A DNA stretch of 64,000 bases from the NCBI GenBank assembly GCA_006937955.1, contig SSNP01000020.1, positions 851,504 through 915,503 of the forward strand, in the 5' to 3' direction. Source of the stretch: Pachypanchax playfairii (lineage: Eukaryota; Chordata; Actinopteri; Cyprinodontiformes; Aplocheilidae). A program made the translations under genes and the position numbers. Below the pieces are notes generated by a model, which saw only the letters and a list, made by a program, of their open reading frames with translations, ran no database searches and was not told the origin of the DNA. Below, one piece after another: positions 11,831-26,500 of the stretch; position 1 is the first letter of the stretch; each line of letters begins with the position of its first letter.

Positions 11831-12528
11831 GTTTTGGGTGTGATAAGATCACAATGTGAAAAAAACTAAATAAAGAATATTTATTAATATGCATTATGAA
11901 TCTCATGTTATTCTTAAAATCTAAGGCCATGTATCTCAACCTGAAAGTGATGGAATCTGGTGGTGAGTCTTTGGAGGAGTTGAAGTAACTGGTGGTCTTG
12001 TTCATGAGTGATGCAGGAGATGAACTGACAGATTGGATTTTGGTCTTAAGTGATGAAGCCGCTGCTTCAGTCAGACATTCAGAGCAGCTACAAATATCTT
12101 GAATTCCACAGACAAACAGCCTCCACAAGGAAAAAAATCAATATCATGTACACAAATATTCCCAGACACTCACTGACTTGGGCGGCAGCTGCCACTAGTG
12201 TTATTATTTGTGTCCACAGTGACATTATCAGTGTTTAAACGTAGATGTTGGTGGATGCTGTGGTGTCTCTGCTCCTGTTTTTGTCTCTCAGCAGGTGTTG
12301 AAGCAGATTTCTCTCTCTCTCCCACCTCTTCTACCTATTATTATATTTTTTCTCTTTGTTCTTCTTTTTCCCTCATTTCCTCTCTCCTTTGCCATGTCCA
12401 CTGATTCAAACAGTTGTAATAAACACAAATAACATCTAAATGAAATCACAATAAATCAAAGTAACAAGCTGAATATTACAGTGATTGCTACATACTCAGC
12501 TTGTGAGAATACATCTGTCAGGCATCTA

Positions 12529-13281
12529 CACTCACCTAAAGGATTATTAGGAACACCATACTAATACAGTGTTTGAACCCCTTTCGCCTTCAGAACTGCC
12601 TTAATTCTACGTGGCATTGATTCAACAAGGTGCTGAAAGCATTCTTTAGAAATGTTGGCCCATATTGATAGGATAGCATGTTGCAGTTGATGGAGATTTA
12701 TGGGATGTACATCCAGGACACGAAGCTCCCGTTCCACCACATCCCAAAGATGCTCTATCAGGATGAGATCTGGTGACAGTGGGGGCCATTGTAGTACAGT
12801 GAACTCATTGTCATGTTCAAGAAACCATTAGCTTTATGACATGGTGCATTATCCTGCTGGAAGTAGCCATCAGAGGATGGGTACATGGTGGCCATGAAGG
12901 GATGGACATGGTCAGAAACAATGCTCACGTAGCCCGTTGCATATAAACGATGCCCAATTGGCACTAAGGGGCCTAAAGTGTGCCAAGAAAACATCCCCCA
13001 CACCATGACACCACCACCAGCCTGCACAGTGGTAACAAGGCATGACGGATCCATGTTCTCATTCTGTTTACGCCAAATTCTGACTCTACCATTTGAATGT
13101 CTCAACAGAAATCGAGACTCATCAGACCAGGAAACATTTTTACAGTCTTAAACTGTCCAATTTTGGTGAGCTTGTGCAAATTGTATCCTCTTGTTCCTAT
13201 TAGTAGTGGAGATGAGTGGTACCTGGTGGGGTCTTCTGCTGTTGTAGCCCATCCACCTCAAGGTTGTGCGTGTTGTGGCGT

Positions 13282-13330
<49 letters not shown>

Positions 13331-13974
13331 GCTTTTATCCAAAGCGACTTACATTGAGAGAACATACAAGCAAGAAATCAAAGAGAAGGAAACAATATAA
13401 GGAGGTGGACTGTTTGGAGTCCAGTTTAATTCGGACGCTGATACATCAAGTGCGATTTTTTTTTTTTTTTTTTTAACCCTTGTAGAGATAGACGCCCAAA
13501 TCGCTATCGCTATGGATGGCTTCACAAATGCTTTGCTGCATTCCTCGGTTGTAATGAGTTGTTATTTCAGTTAAAGTTGTTCTTCTACCAGCTTGAATCA
13601 GTTGGTCCGTTCTCCTCTGACCTCTAGCATCAACAAGGTATTTTCACCTACAGGACTGCTGCATACTGGATGTTTTTCCCTTTTCACACCATTCTTTGTA
13701 AACCCTAGAAATGGTTGTGCGTGAAAATCCCAGTAACTGAGCAGATTGTGAAATACTCAGACTGGCCCGTCTGGTACCAACAACCATGCCACGCTCAAAA
13801 TTGCTTAAATCACCTTTCTTTCCCATTCTGACATTCAGTTTGGAGTTCAGGGGATTGTCTTGACCAGGACCACACCCCTAAATGCATCCAAGTAACTGCC
13901 ATGTGATTGGTTGATTAGATAATTGCATTAAGGAGAAATTGAACAGGTGTTCCTAATAATCCTTTAGGTGAGGG
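12529..13974 (-). mobile_element. Tc1/mariner-type transposon, complete ends, dead transposase
   Basis: Terminal inverted repeats cactcacctaaaggatta (12529 on) and taatcctttaggtgaggg (to 13974) are flanked by TA on both sides (12527-12528 and 13975-13976), the Tc1/mariner target duplication. On the minus strand the remains of the transposase are clear. Near 13826-13647 is an N-terminal helix-turn-helix part (MGKKGDLSNFERGMVVG and LLGFSRTTISRVYKEW). Near 13105-12765 is the catalytic part (VMVWGMFSWHTLGPLVPIGH, YFQQDNAPCHKA). The coding region is broken by an inserted repeat (about 13274-13520) and by frame changes, so it cannot be active. The element sits in the ggnbp2-dhrs11 interval. Confidence 0.88.
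13274..13520. repeat. (ACT)n microsatellite plus short interspersed repeat inserted inside the Tc1 element
   Basis: About 19 ACT triplets (about 13274-13330) are followed by gcttttatccaaagcgactt, a sequence I recognise from many dispersed fish repeats, and then a T-run near 13458-13474. Tc1-type sequence is clean on both sides (gttgtggc before, ttcacaaatg after), so this block was inserted into the transposon later. Its family is uncertain. Confidence 0.6.
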
Positions 13975-14289
13975 TATATGCATCCGGACATCAATTCCAA
14001 CTGCTTTATTGCCAAACAGGACATGGTAAAAAAAAGAAAAAGAAAAAACAAATGCGCTATACACGCCATTTACCGTTTGAAAACGTTTAAAACTGATTTA
14101 CAAAAGCTGCTTTTCATGTGATTTGTCTCCAGTCTGATGTAACAGAATCGGGAGAGTCAGACTGAAGGTCAGAAAGATTCAGAAACAGACCAAAGGTTAA
14201 GTGATCGCTGCATTTTCTATTGAATTCCATGAGTGAAAGCTGTGAGCAGGGTTTGTTCTGTCAGTGTCACGTGAGTTTATTTACTTTCT

Positions 14290-14304
14290 CCAGCAGGTGG
14301 CGCA
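14290..14304 (+). promoter_or_regulatory. CTCF-like motif upstream of dhrs11
   Basis: CCAGCAGGTGGCGCA is a full match to the CTCF core and lies about 290 bases before the dhrs11 ATG. Motif evidence only. Confidence 0.45.
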
Positions 14305-14589
14305 TCATCACTCAAAACACCTACTGCTCTGAAGAAAATTGGGAGGTGACGTGAAGCAAACCTTCAAACGCTGCCGCCGGACTCATAAGGCGCATGGACA
14401 GGTCTGCGGTAACCCGGCTGGCTGTTCCTGTCCTGGATGCTGGATCAGACCGGTACTCAGTTCTGGCACAGGTGCAGCCCATGTTTTAAATACTTGTATA
14501 TAACAGCGATATCTTGGTGATCCGTGACAAACATCACGGGAGCTGTTGATCCGAGTAGTAGAAACGGTACCGGTGTGAAAGAGGTGGAG

Positions 14590-17500
14590 ATGGATCGATG
14601 GAAAGGCAGAGTGGCCCTGGTCACCGGAGCCTCTGTGGGGATTGGAGCGGCTGTAACCCGGGCTCTGGTCCAGCACGGCATGAGGGTCGTGGGATGTGCC
14701 CGGAATGTAGACAAAATCGAGGTGGGTTATTTCTGAATGATGATGAAAATCGTTAGTGAGATGTCGGTAACCGGCTAACTGCCGCTAACATTAGCGTTAC
14801 GGTTGGAGCTGAAGACCTTTAGCCCTGCGGTACACTGATCGTTATAAAGTCGTTATTTTACGGTGAAATGTCGTTAAATATAGGCTGTTTGTTTTCTGAA
14901 AGCCAGGTCTAAAAAGGCAAACACGTCATTTGAATCTGAATCTATCCACCAGTTTTAAACATGACGTATAGAATACATACAAACACCTATAAAAACATTA
15001 GCTAAAACTCGACTAGCTAGTTTTGGTTTTGATGGATTCCTTTTAACTTGGACATTAACGAAGCGAGTGATTTTACTGTGCCGGATACACATCGGTTATA
15101 AAAATTATGCTCTTAAATCAGCATCACTGACATCCTTTAACCACTTACATTCTCTATTCTTCATTCAACATGAATGATGAAGAACAGAGAACCAAACGCG
15201 GCTAAAGTGAAGAAGAGTTCTGATAATCCTGATTTTAGATGACGATCGCACACAGACACATTGAAACACGTCACATTTCAAGCACGATTATTACGAGTCA
15301 CAGCTGAAACAGTAAAAGGAAAGTTCAGTTAAAATTCAGGTGATTTTATCACCACATGTAATTATTCATTGATAATATCTGAACTGTTTTAACTTGTTTT
15401 AAATCTACAAACTGTACTAAGTGTTTTTAATTATGTGCAGTGAAATAACTTCCTGTTGACTCAAAGTTGCAGGACTGTTTGATGGTGTGTTCCTGGAGGT
15501 GGTTTGGGCCCCGGCCCTCCTAAAGCTCCCAGGAACTACACCCTGCCAGTCTATTAGCCAATAATTAACCCTCATCTTTACCTTCTATCTGGATTAACCA
15601 AAGTGCTGACAAAAGCCTAAATCCCTCACAGCTATTGTATTGTTATTATCTCTGTTTACTATTTGATAGCCCCCTGATGCTGTCATAATATTCCTCAGCG
15701 ATCATGTATTTAATCAACAGCATTTTTTTTATTTTGTTTAAACACTAAAAAGAAAAGTATTTAACATTTTGAGCAGGTTTTGAGGGCTGCTGAATTAAGA
15801 GTTAAGATACAGATTATATGTAGCCCTGTGATGTACTGGTGACCTGTCCAGGTGTAACCCTGCCTCTTGCTCAACAACTGCTGGGTACACCAGCTTCCTC
15901 CAACAGGCAACAAGCAGCTAAACAAAATGGTCATCCATGTGATGCCACGTTGCATCACTCATGAAGACCTGTGAAATCTATTTTATCTAGAAGAAGGCAG
16001 AACGAGAGAGTGGATTTAGATTAGATCTTCAGGTGACACTGGAGGGTGTTGAACAACACAGTTGCATCAAACTCCGCCTCCTCGTTCATATTATAGCAAC
16101 ATGGAGAGCTGATAAGGAAGGGAAGCTGCTGATGTGAAGCCGGCTAGTTCAAAGTTAGGCTTTTTAATAATTTGTTTCAATCATGACATTCATTTCAACG
16201 CAGGCATTCCCTCCTTCCTGCGTCGGACACACACACCCTTCCTCGTAGCAGCATTCAGAGACTGAGGATTGTGCAAGGAGCAGCCTCCCTCCATTCATGC
16301 TGCAGTCACATGGCCCCTCCTGTCAATAGTTAACCTCGGTAGCTCATGTCGGCCCATCTGTGACTTCTGTAATACTAAACAAGTTTGACAAGTTAAAACT
16401 TTACTGTTTGTTACCACTGAACAGCTTGAGGGGCAGGAGACTGAAATGCCTGTTTTTAATGTTTGATCCAGCTAACCAAAGACAAACGTCAGGCTGTTTG
16501 GTGTGAAAGATCTCTTTGTAATTCCACGTATGATCTCATCTCTTTTACAAGACTTTGAAAGTCTGTGAAAAGGGGGACCGAGCCAGAGCTGTGCTAACAT
16601 CACTTTGGACAGGTTTTAGAACTTGTGCCAAACTTGGCATTCTACTCCCGAGTAATACATGCGTCCATGTATCACCAGGTGATTGTTCCCAACTTCCTCT
16701 CTGGTTCTAATTACCTCAGGAAGTCAAGCTGCAGCTGTCAATCATTTCTGGATATAAAATCAGGAAATAAGGAACTTAAAAGTTAGAAGATTACAGCTGT
16801 TTGTTTTCTGTGTTCTGTAAGCGAGACTGGAGTTGTGGCAGCAGTATTGTTTAGTTGTCAGTGAGAATACAGAGCAGGCAGCGAGGTGGGGGGTGATGTG
16901 TGGTTACCATGGGCTCTATGCAGGAATGGAGATGACAGGGCCAAGCAGCAGAGACTTCACTTCTCATTATTTACTCTCCTGTAACCCGCGAAGGACCGAG
17001 GAAGACACTTCTAAAACATTCTGATGAACACATTGTGACTGTAGTACAAAAGCCGTGATGGGATGGTTGCTGATCACTTTAAAACTCTGTTTTTATATCC
17101 AAGTTTGTTAATTAGAACTAATATTTTTGTTGTTCTCTTGGATTTGTGCTGTTGGACTCTGTCTCACAAATGGAGATGTGGAAGAATAAAATGTAGATTT
17201 CTTATTTTTTTCCTAGTAATGGGGTTTAGTTAAAACCTTTGCAAACAGCTTTTAAATCTAAGATAAGCAGAAGCAGCATTTTCATGTTTCTGCATTGTGT
17301 TCAGGTCGAGGCTTGTGTAAAGCAGATCAGTGAAGGGCTTGTTGTGAGGGAGCGTCTGGCACACCGTCACATTTACTGCTTGTCCCTTTGTAGGAAACAT
17401 GGATATTGTATCAGTTTTTTGAGTGAGAGATCTTCATTCTTGGAAATGGAAAAATAACTTTTCTGTCTTTTGAAGTTTTCATCAAAGCTGGGAGTGTTGG

Positions 17501-20500
17501 AATTTTAGATCTGATGCATTGAGCTGAAACAGTCTGTGACGTGTTTGTCTCAGATTTGTGAAGAGTAAATACATTTCCACAGAAGATTGTCCTCATCAAA
17601 CCACAGAGCTTGTAAAGAGAAGCTGTCTGGGATAAAAATATTCATGGTATAAACTACATGCTTTGTGTTTTAAAGAGAAGAACATTTAATAAGTAATTCA
17701 GCAGAATTTATTTCTGGATATCATTAAACTTTATTCGTCTGAGCTTCCAGACATCATCTTACACATCTGAATGAAGTTTGTGCACCGTTTTATTCGCTGC
17801 TTCTTGAACCAGCCTAAGAAGCTTTTATTAGCGTGAGTTAATCTGGAATTAGGTTTGAGAGCTCCTGGAAGGTGAGAAGCTCAATTTCAGGCCCCGACTG
17901 ATTTTAAAGAGGTTGAAGGTGACGAGGCGTGTTCTAAAATCTGTGATGAGAACTTTTCATACACAAGCACTTTGGATCCTTTGGGCTGTGTCTGAACAGT
18001 TTATCCCAGGAACATTCCAGACTGCTTTCCTTCCTCATGCCTTCATTCTTTCCTTTTTTTTAATCTCTTTACATTTTTCCGGGATTCTTCCTCGTATTGT
18101 TTTGTTTCTTCTTGTCATAGATTTTTGTGGTTAATTTCTACATGTTGTGTTGGAAAGCTTTTGTAACGTCCACCACACACAATATTTATTTACGATCAGC
18201 CAGCTGTTATGCTTTTAACAGTTTGATTTTTGCTGTGTCACTTAGAGAAAATGCTGCCGTCATCACCTTCACGATGTAAATTTTTTTTCTTCGGGGCTCA
18301 TCGGGTTACCTCAAGGCGTCCTTCCTCAGTTCACTGATGCACAAAGCTTTTCCACTGACTGCACATTTTCCACCTGAGCTGGGAGCTGACAACAATATAA
18401 ACCTAACTAATAATCGAATTTGTTTCCATGGATTCAATCATCAAGAGAAGTCACATTCACACCAGCAAAGTTAGAGAAGATCCAGGAATTCATCATGAAC
18501 GGATCTTCAAAGCAGCAGTCTAGAAGGTGCATGAAAGTCTATTTTTACATCATAGCTGACGCTGATAAAGACGAAGCGTAAAATAGACCACCAAACGATA
18601 ACGTGGGCTCAGTCCAGGTAAACCTGATGTGTTCAGGCAGCTCTGTGGTGAAGCTTTCCACCTGCACCACCACTGTGCTGTCTGCTCTGTGTTTTCCATG
18701 TTGCAGGATTTAAGGTTTACAAATTCTGACATCCCCTCTGGAGTTCTCCTGCAGTGGAGGATTTAACACTTCCTGTCCTGTCCAGAGCGGTTGGAGACAT
18801 GGTGGAATGATCTTTCTAATTTAATGAGAATGCAGGATGTGCTGATGTTAACATGAGAGAATGCGTCCTATAGATAATACTATATTCTCTCTATTTTGAC
18901 CTTTATTTTTCACTGAATTGCGTTTTCCAAAACTGAAGTCATAATAGTTTGTTTACGGAAGCTGCCATGTTGTATTTCTGAAGGAGAGAAGTGAGGCTGA
19001 AAGCCCCGCCTACTCACCTGCTCAATCATGGGGGTTTTTAAGCATCAAAACTGTAGTTGCAACTAATTCCTGATCTAATATTGTTTTATTTCCCACCCCA
19101 ACATTTAACTGAACAAATACACATGCTGCAGTAGAGAGGAAATAAAAAGAAAGCTCTGTGTGCAGGAGTTTCTAAATCTAAAACGGATCCAGAGACATCA
19201 TAAGTTCATAAAGTTCAGTATTTTTAGAAACAGTGGAGAGAATGCAGATGGACTTGTTTCTGCTTCAGCTGCAGTCTGGATTTGTTGCTTGTTGTTGGTC
19301 TGATTTAGAAGCTTTTTTTTTTTTTCTATCTCAGCTTGAAGCTCAGATGCTGAATACAAAAAGCCCCCAGTTGGCACACATGATAAGGTTTCCAATTTGG
19401 ACCATTCCACATCAACACTGTCTCCATGAGGCTCTCTTGTGTCAGTTTTTGTTGTCGTCTCCGGCCTTACATCACCTTTAAACACAGCAGTCAAAGTGCT
19501 GCAACTCGTTCTGCTTTCCAGGCTGCGCAGCTGTAGGATGAATCAGAGCAGCTCTCAGAACACGATAAAGGAAGGAAGTGAATGTTGGCTCTTTTGCCTC
19601 TCATGATGTTTTAACTGTAAACAAGAGAATTGGAAACCTTATTTATATTTGTATATAAATAAAGGGGAGTATTGTCTAAGAAAGGCTTCATGTTTGGTAC
19701 GAAGATCAGCTCCTTCGTTTACCTGTGTGTGTGTTTGCTTTGTCAGGAAGAGTTAAATCTGATCACACAGGTTACACCAGTGTGTTACACAACACTTTAC
19801 TGCTTACACTGTCTTTATCTGCCTCACAAAGCTTTTTCATCTAATTCTCAGGTAAACATCTGTAGTACTCATACTGATACAAATCAATTCAAGTCAAACG
19901 TTGTTCATGTGATTCATAATCAAATGAATTAAATAAAGCTGTTAACAGGAAGGAGTCTAATTATGTCACATTATCTCCTCCTGTGATTAGACTGTCTCAA
20001 AGCGTGTTATAAAAACACCCCATTCAACCTTTAGACTTTGTAATTGAGTGTTTGGCTTTGAAGAAGAGATAACTGCTCAACATTCCATCCTACCCGTCCG
20101 CAGTCCTGGTATACAGCCTGCTGTCACCTTTGACCCCACTGTCTGTATCACCTGTTAGGTAAAAATGAAAAAGGCTTTTTTTAAAAGTTGTGAAATTGCA
20201 GTTGAAAAGGTTTGTTAATGTTTTGGGTGAAACAGTGGCCACTTTAAAGCTAATGTCTCACTGAACACTGTTGGACATGTTCTCTAGTTCCAGTGGTGAG
20301 GAACTCCAAGAACCATTATGCTGCATGTTCCTGCTTCAGCACACCTCATTCAAACCCTCAACATGTCAGCAAGTCCTGCAGAAGTCTGTTAATGACTGTT
20401 CACCTGAATCAGGTGTGTTGAAGCAGAGAAACATCTAAAACATACAGGATTGTGGCCCTTCAGGACCTGGAGTTCCTACCCCTGAAATAACCTGTCACAT

Positions 20501-23500
20501 GGAGCATGCATAGAATTTGCAACAGTTGTGTAACAAAGTATCTTTTCAGTTTCAGTTTTTTTTCTCTTTGTCTGGAAGTCGTCTCGCATTTTTTACTTTT
20601 TTGACTCATGAAAAAGAACCTGTGAAGATTAAAGTCAGTCAAGCTTCAGGCGAATGCAGCAACTAATCTGAGAGAAAGTTCATCAGTCATTTTCTTTACT
20701 TGCTTCTTCCTGTTGCAGGAGCTGGTATCTATCTCAGCTGCCATTGGGTGAGAGGCGGAGTTAGACCTGGACAGGTTGCCAGTCCATCACAGGGTTACCT
20801 GGAGACAGACAACATTCACATACACATACACACACAGTAGGTAACTGAAATCCACAGAGAAAACTCTCATATGCATGGGGAGAACATGCAAACCCCATGG
20901 CTGGTATCGAACCCAGGACCTTTGTGCTCCAAGACAACAGTGCAACCAACTGAACCAGTGAGGCCCAGCAGCTCACACATTTACATGCACATCTAAACCG
21001 AGTTATTGCTAGAAACCAAACTAATGGATTAACCCCCCGTTGAGAGCTCGGTCCATGTTTACACGTCACTCTGAGAAGCGGATTATTGAAAAAAGTGCAC
21101 TCACCTCTGCTCCAGTAGGTGGCAACATGCAACCCTTCGTGTGGTATTACTTCCGGTTCACATCACACAAAGTACCTCCAAGTGAAGCAAACAAAGTAAA
21201 AAAATGGAGAAATTTGAATTTACAATCACATTATTTGGGTAGTTTAGTCAGACAAACTCAAGCTATGGTGTGTACATGCATTTCAAGGCAATAATTCTAA
21301 TTTTTCTTGCTGCATGTAAATGTACTGACAGAGAAGACAGTTTGGGAACCCCTCTGTGTTTCAGTCCAGTCGTACCTTGAAGGTGTGTGAGCTGCTGCTC
21401 TCCTCTGTACAGATAAACAATCTGCATCTTGTTGTGTTTCTCTGAGTTTTACTTTTTGGGTGCTGACCCTCCCTCCTGTTTGTCATTCTGCCTGCACTCT
21501 TTCATAACAGTCTCTGTAATGAGGATGAAAATGTAACATGACAGCATAGTTCTTTTATGTGTCAAAGGTCTTCCAGAGATCAGATATAAAAGTAAATAAA
21601 GACGGGTCAGCAGCAGACGGTGGAGTGACAGTATAGTTGGATGACTTTTATTTATTTATTTTTTTAGCTTAATTTCTCTTTTGCTTGTTTTTTTTAACAC
21701 CTACCAGTCATACCAGAGAAGAAGAAGAGGCACAGCATCCTGGTACAGAACTATTCTGATTCCAGTCAAATCTAATTTTCAGCTTTCTCTGCTCATAATG
21801 GCGGCAGCCTTGTGTTATTGATCTGCCTCACCACTTGAAGCTCTCTGCCATGAAACCTTTTATTTTTTTATCTTTTTTTTTCTTCTTTGGTGTTTCAGCC
21901 CTTTAGTCCAGTGGGTGGGTAAATGATTGATGAGACAGTGCGACTCCTGCATTGTATATTACACTCAGGGTGACTGGCCTGAAATGTGATTGTGTTGGCG
22001 TGCTCATAAACATCCGAGGCTGTTTTTGTGTGCTCATGACCGGATTGTGTTTTCTCCATTTGTATTTTTATTTCTTTGTCTTTCTGTGATGTTTGCTGTC
22101 TTAACTCTCATGTCATAAAACAACTAAAAGGTTTCTACTTTTCCTTTGAATGTTTGGTGTTTGAACCATGAATCATTTTCCACCCGTGTTGGCTGATATT
22201 TTTTGCTTATCTGGGTGGCAGTAGTTTTTAGTCTTACTGCTGTGGGTGTGGTTGGTACAAGGGCTGGAACTGACCACACCAGAGCAGCTTGTGCCAGAAA
22301 ACACACCTACATGCACACACACAGATTTACAGCCTGATACTTCCTGTAGTTGGACAGAGATTAGAGTCTGCATGCTTCTCTGGGTTGCTTCTCCTTAGAC
22401 ATCCTTCCTCAATAAAACACGACCTGCCTCAGTTCTGCCTGAGTGCCTGATCCCAGCAGAACAGACACAATCTCACATGGCAGATAAAGTGAGGAAACTG
22501 TTTAAAAGATGAGCAGGAGTTGTTGTTTAGGTTTTCTGTTCTCTGTCTCAGCCTTTTCAGAGCGATGAGCATGTTTCTGTGGATGATCCACATTTATCTC
22601 CACACATGTTGGATGAGATGCATACGGTTAAAGGTTTTGAAAAATATCAAATCTATATTTTGATTTAATCTTGTCTGAAAATACAAGCTGGGTGAGTTTT
22701 TTAAATTATTTTATTTTGTTAGTGTTATTCTAGCAATCTTTTATCAACATGATGATGGCAAACATGAGGCTTATTGTGTCTTGGCTTTAAATGTGGTGAT
22801 TATCAACTTCATGTTTCTAATTTTAATTATTTAATATTTGTATCATATGCTGTTATACCTTTTTAAGGTACCTGTGAAGCATCTTCTGCAGCATCTTCTT
22901 TAACCTTGTTTTCTGTGCTTCCTGTCTTTAAAACCTTTAATTTAATACTGATACTTTATTAGATAATATTGGACAAAATAATAATAAAATAATGATAATG
23001 AAAGGAAAATATTTTGTCACCTGCTGATAAATGCAAGCACGTGATTATCTTGAATATCTTTTTTTTAAAAAGTTGTTTCTTGTTAGTTTGTATTGGAAAG
23101 GACCAAAAAGGGGACAAAAAATAAAAATAGTTGTCAAGTCTACTTATTGGTATTAATAATCATTGGGTACTAGTAATAAACTATCCAAACAATTTAAAGG
23201 TTCTAAATCACCATAAACATAATCTGAAAGTAAAAAAACGACCCGTTGAAGCTGAGTACTTATCTGAGGACAGTTTAGCTCCTATATCAACTTTTATTGC
23301 AAATCTTTAAAAGTAAAGTTTTTAATGAACTATGGCCTTAAATGTTTGGCTGTTGTCCATCACAGTAACTGTATCAGTACAAGCTGTTAAATAATAAATA
23401 AAACAAACAGATGAGCCTAAAAGACTCAAACACTGACTGAAAATAATAAATAAATATCAACACACCGAGCGTGGCTCTCTGACGTTCTTGAAACAGGATT

Positions 23501-26500
23501 CAGATTTTGGTCAAAAAATTTACTAGAAGATTAAATGAGATCAGACTAGAGATCAGTTAACCACATTTGGAACATTTCATCTCCCAAAAAATGTTGGAAC
23601 TCACAGCTTTAAGTTATAAAATCCATCATGTTGCCTGTAACTTTCAGAACTATTCTGGCACATTAAAGTGATTGAATCTCAACACTTCCACAGACAGACT
23701 GTTAGAGTGCTGCGCATCATTTCTGTGTGCCATCAGCTCCACCTTCATCACCCACACTGCCTCCTGTTGAACTGGCACACAGCGCAAGCCGTCACATGAC
23801 TCAGGCAGCTGTGCGTTGCACGATGATCTGTGGCCTGTAGTGATGGACAGTTAACTGACCTGGTTGGAGTTCTGCCTTCAGAAGCTCAGCCCAGCTGAAT
23901 CTCATCATCACACAGTTGGCTTTTTCTCATCTGGAGTGATGATCTTAATATTTGGTATAGGTAGAATTTCAATCAACCTAATGGTGATGTCTGTTAACAT
24001 GTTGAAGTGCCACTTCAGACCTTGTTTTTTTAATTTTAGAAAGAAAATAAAAACCTGAGCACTGATATGGTCTTCAGATGATGTGATGCCATCTTTCTGT
24101 CTACTTCTTTACCTGTTTCCTTTATGCCTGAGGGTACTGGGTGTGTTTAGTATGGTGCTACATTTGTAGTTTGGAACAACCTCTTTCTCTGTCAAACAGA
24201 AAAAAACACTTGAAATGAAAATCTGAGATTTTAATTGCAGTTCTGTTTGTTTTTCAGAAGCTGGCAGCAGAATGTCAGAGTGCAGGCTACAGCGGTACAC
24301 TGATCCCTTACAAATGTGACCTGTCCAATGAGGAGGAGATCCTGTCCATGTTCTCAGCAATCAAGACACTGCACAAGGGAGTGGACGTGTGCATCAACAA
24401 CGCTGGACTGGCTCACAATGAGCCCCTGCTCAGTGGAAGGACAGAGGCCTGGAGGAACATGATCGACGTAAGTGAATGTAAACACACACAAATTATCTTG
24501 AGGTTGCAACTTGCTGATAAGAAATGTTTTTTATTTTGAAAGGGGAGAGCTAACGCTGCTGTTAGTAAAGAAAAAAGCAGATGGAGGAGCTGAAATGTTT
24601 TTTGAGCGTGAATGGTAATCTTGTGTTTTGTTGAGCTTCTGTCATTTACAAACTGAAGCCAAATCTTGTGGTTTCTACACACACACACACGCACACACAC
24701 ACACAGCTTTCCTCTTCACACAGAGGCAGCTTCATTGGCTCTAACAAGACGCTCTGGCACAGTCAAGCCAAACCAATGAAAGCCGGCACTATTTCTCTTG
24801 TTGGGACTTCACATTCAGATTCATCGGGCTCTTGACCATCGAAGGCGTGCCGCTCTAAGTCTTTGCCTCTTGGGTCCAGCATGTGTGACGCTCACCCATC
24901 TGTTGTCATGGCAGCCCACTTGAATCTGAACACCGGTGTATTTTTAGCCTGTGTTTAATCTGTACGCTGACCTTGTTTGGTCACCTCCCCCTATCTTCCT
25001 ACCATGCTGGCGTTAACCTGCTGTCTGTCAGTGTCACTACGAGACGCTTAGAGGCCACAAGCAGGACAGGAACAATGGGTTCATGTGGTTTAATGCACCA
25101 ACCCCAGTGAGCAGCAGTCATGTGAACAGACACTGGTTCACTACCTGGAAGTAAAAAAACTAAAGATGAAAACATCTTGTCTGCTTTTTTAGCTGTAGAG
25201 TTGAACTTATTCTAGGAAAACTCGATGGTGTGGGCTGTATGGATGCAAATGTAACTTGTATCAAGGCTAATACGAAACAAGATTTAAGACTGAACAACAA
25301 TAATGTCATAAAACAAACAAAGGAGACAATCTTTAACATCAGAAAAGGTCGGTCTTTCTTAAAAAACAAGCTTCATTGAGGATGATGCCTGTTTTCACCA
25401 GAATCTAATGGATTTTCTGTCTGAGACCCTAATTTCTCAGTTTGTGGTGCTGCCTGTGACCAGGATCATTACACAGACCCTGTTTGGAAACTGTTCTAAT
25501 TTTAAATCAGCATCTTAATGTGCTTTTCAACCTTTAAATGTGAATCCAGCAGGACACATCTGTATCTGACCTCCAGGACCTGTTTGATGTGTTTTTGACT
25601 GATGTTGAAATTGAAAGAAAATCTGAGGGAAGTTTTTTCCTTCTGCAGGTGAATGTCTTAGCGCTGTCCATCTGCACCCGCGAGGCCTATAAATCAATGA
25701 AGGAGCGCAATGTGGACGACGGCCACATCATCAATATTAATAGGTAAGCTTTTCAAGTAATATCCCCTTTGTTCAAAGGGGGCTGATATCAGTAGGTGTA
25801 ATATGTTAGAATGTTACAGTGATACTCACACAACAGTTTAATGTCCCAATGATGTTGAAAATAAAGTCACAGTGTAACAGATCTCGATCTCATCCGGCTG
25901 GGAGGTCGTTAGTTTCTGTCATTTTAAAAATTCTGTTCTGGGACAGAATCATTGTTTACAATAACTATATAGCATCCAGACTTCCTGGTTCCATAGTGAA
26001 TCACATGTAAGTCTGCAAGGTTGTCAAGTCTTCAACACAAGAAGCTGTAATTCCACAACCCCCAGCAAGAGTAGTAGTGCTGTGGATGGAATGGAAGCCA
26101 GTAAAGATTCAGATTAATTTAGTTAAAGATTTCATACAAATTTCAGGACTTTGTGGTTATTTCTTAAGTATTAACCTGTAATATGGATGATATCATCCAT
26201 CCATCCAAACATTTACTATCTAAAAAATGTTAGGAAACACTGATTAACAGACCTTTCAATCTGTCTGTGTGAAGATTCGTCTGGCTGCTTCGGGCAGCAA
26301 CTCATTAATATTCATTATTTGAATTTGCTGGACTCTGATTGGCTAAAAAACTAGCCTATGAGAGCAAGGTATACTGTTTCCTGCCCCGCTGCGCATGGCA
26401 ACAGCACACGTATCCTCTTCCTGTTTGCTACGTCTTATGCTAACAGCTTTTAGCTAGCAGCATGCTAGGCGTGGTTTCAACTGCAGGAGCTGATGAATAC

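Larger units (their letters stand above)
14722..24257 (+). other. dhrs11 intron 1, non-coding
   Basis: About 9.5 kb without any convincing exon. It is AT-rich sequence with scattered repeats (listed separately at 15818, 20285, 20750 and 20975), a poly-T run near 19313-19325, and short ORFs that have no recognisable homology. No RNA gene was recognised. Confidence 0.7.

Noticed and set aside
13216..13476. ORFs with long poly-Tyr, poly-Thr or poly-Ser tracts
   Set aside because: They are translations of the (ACT)n microsatellite inside the Tc1 element.
14524..14589. Upstream in-frame extension of dhrs11 (22 residues)
   Set aside because: Not similar to DHRS11 N-termini, while the ATG at 14590 gives the conserved start and good context.
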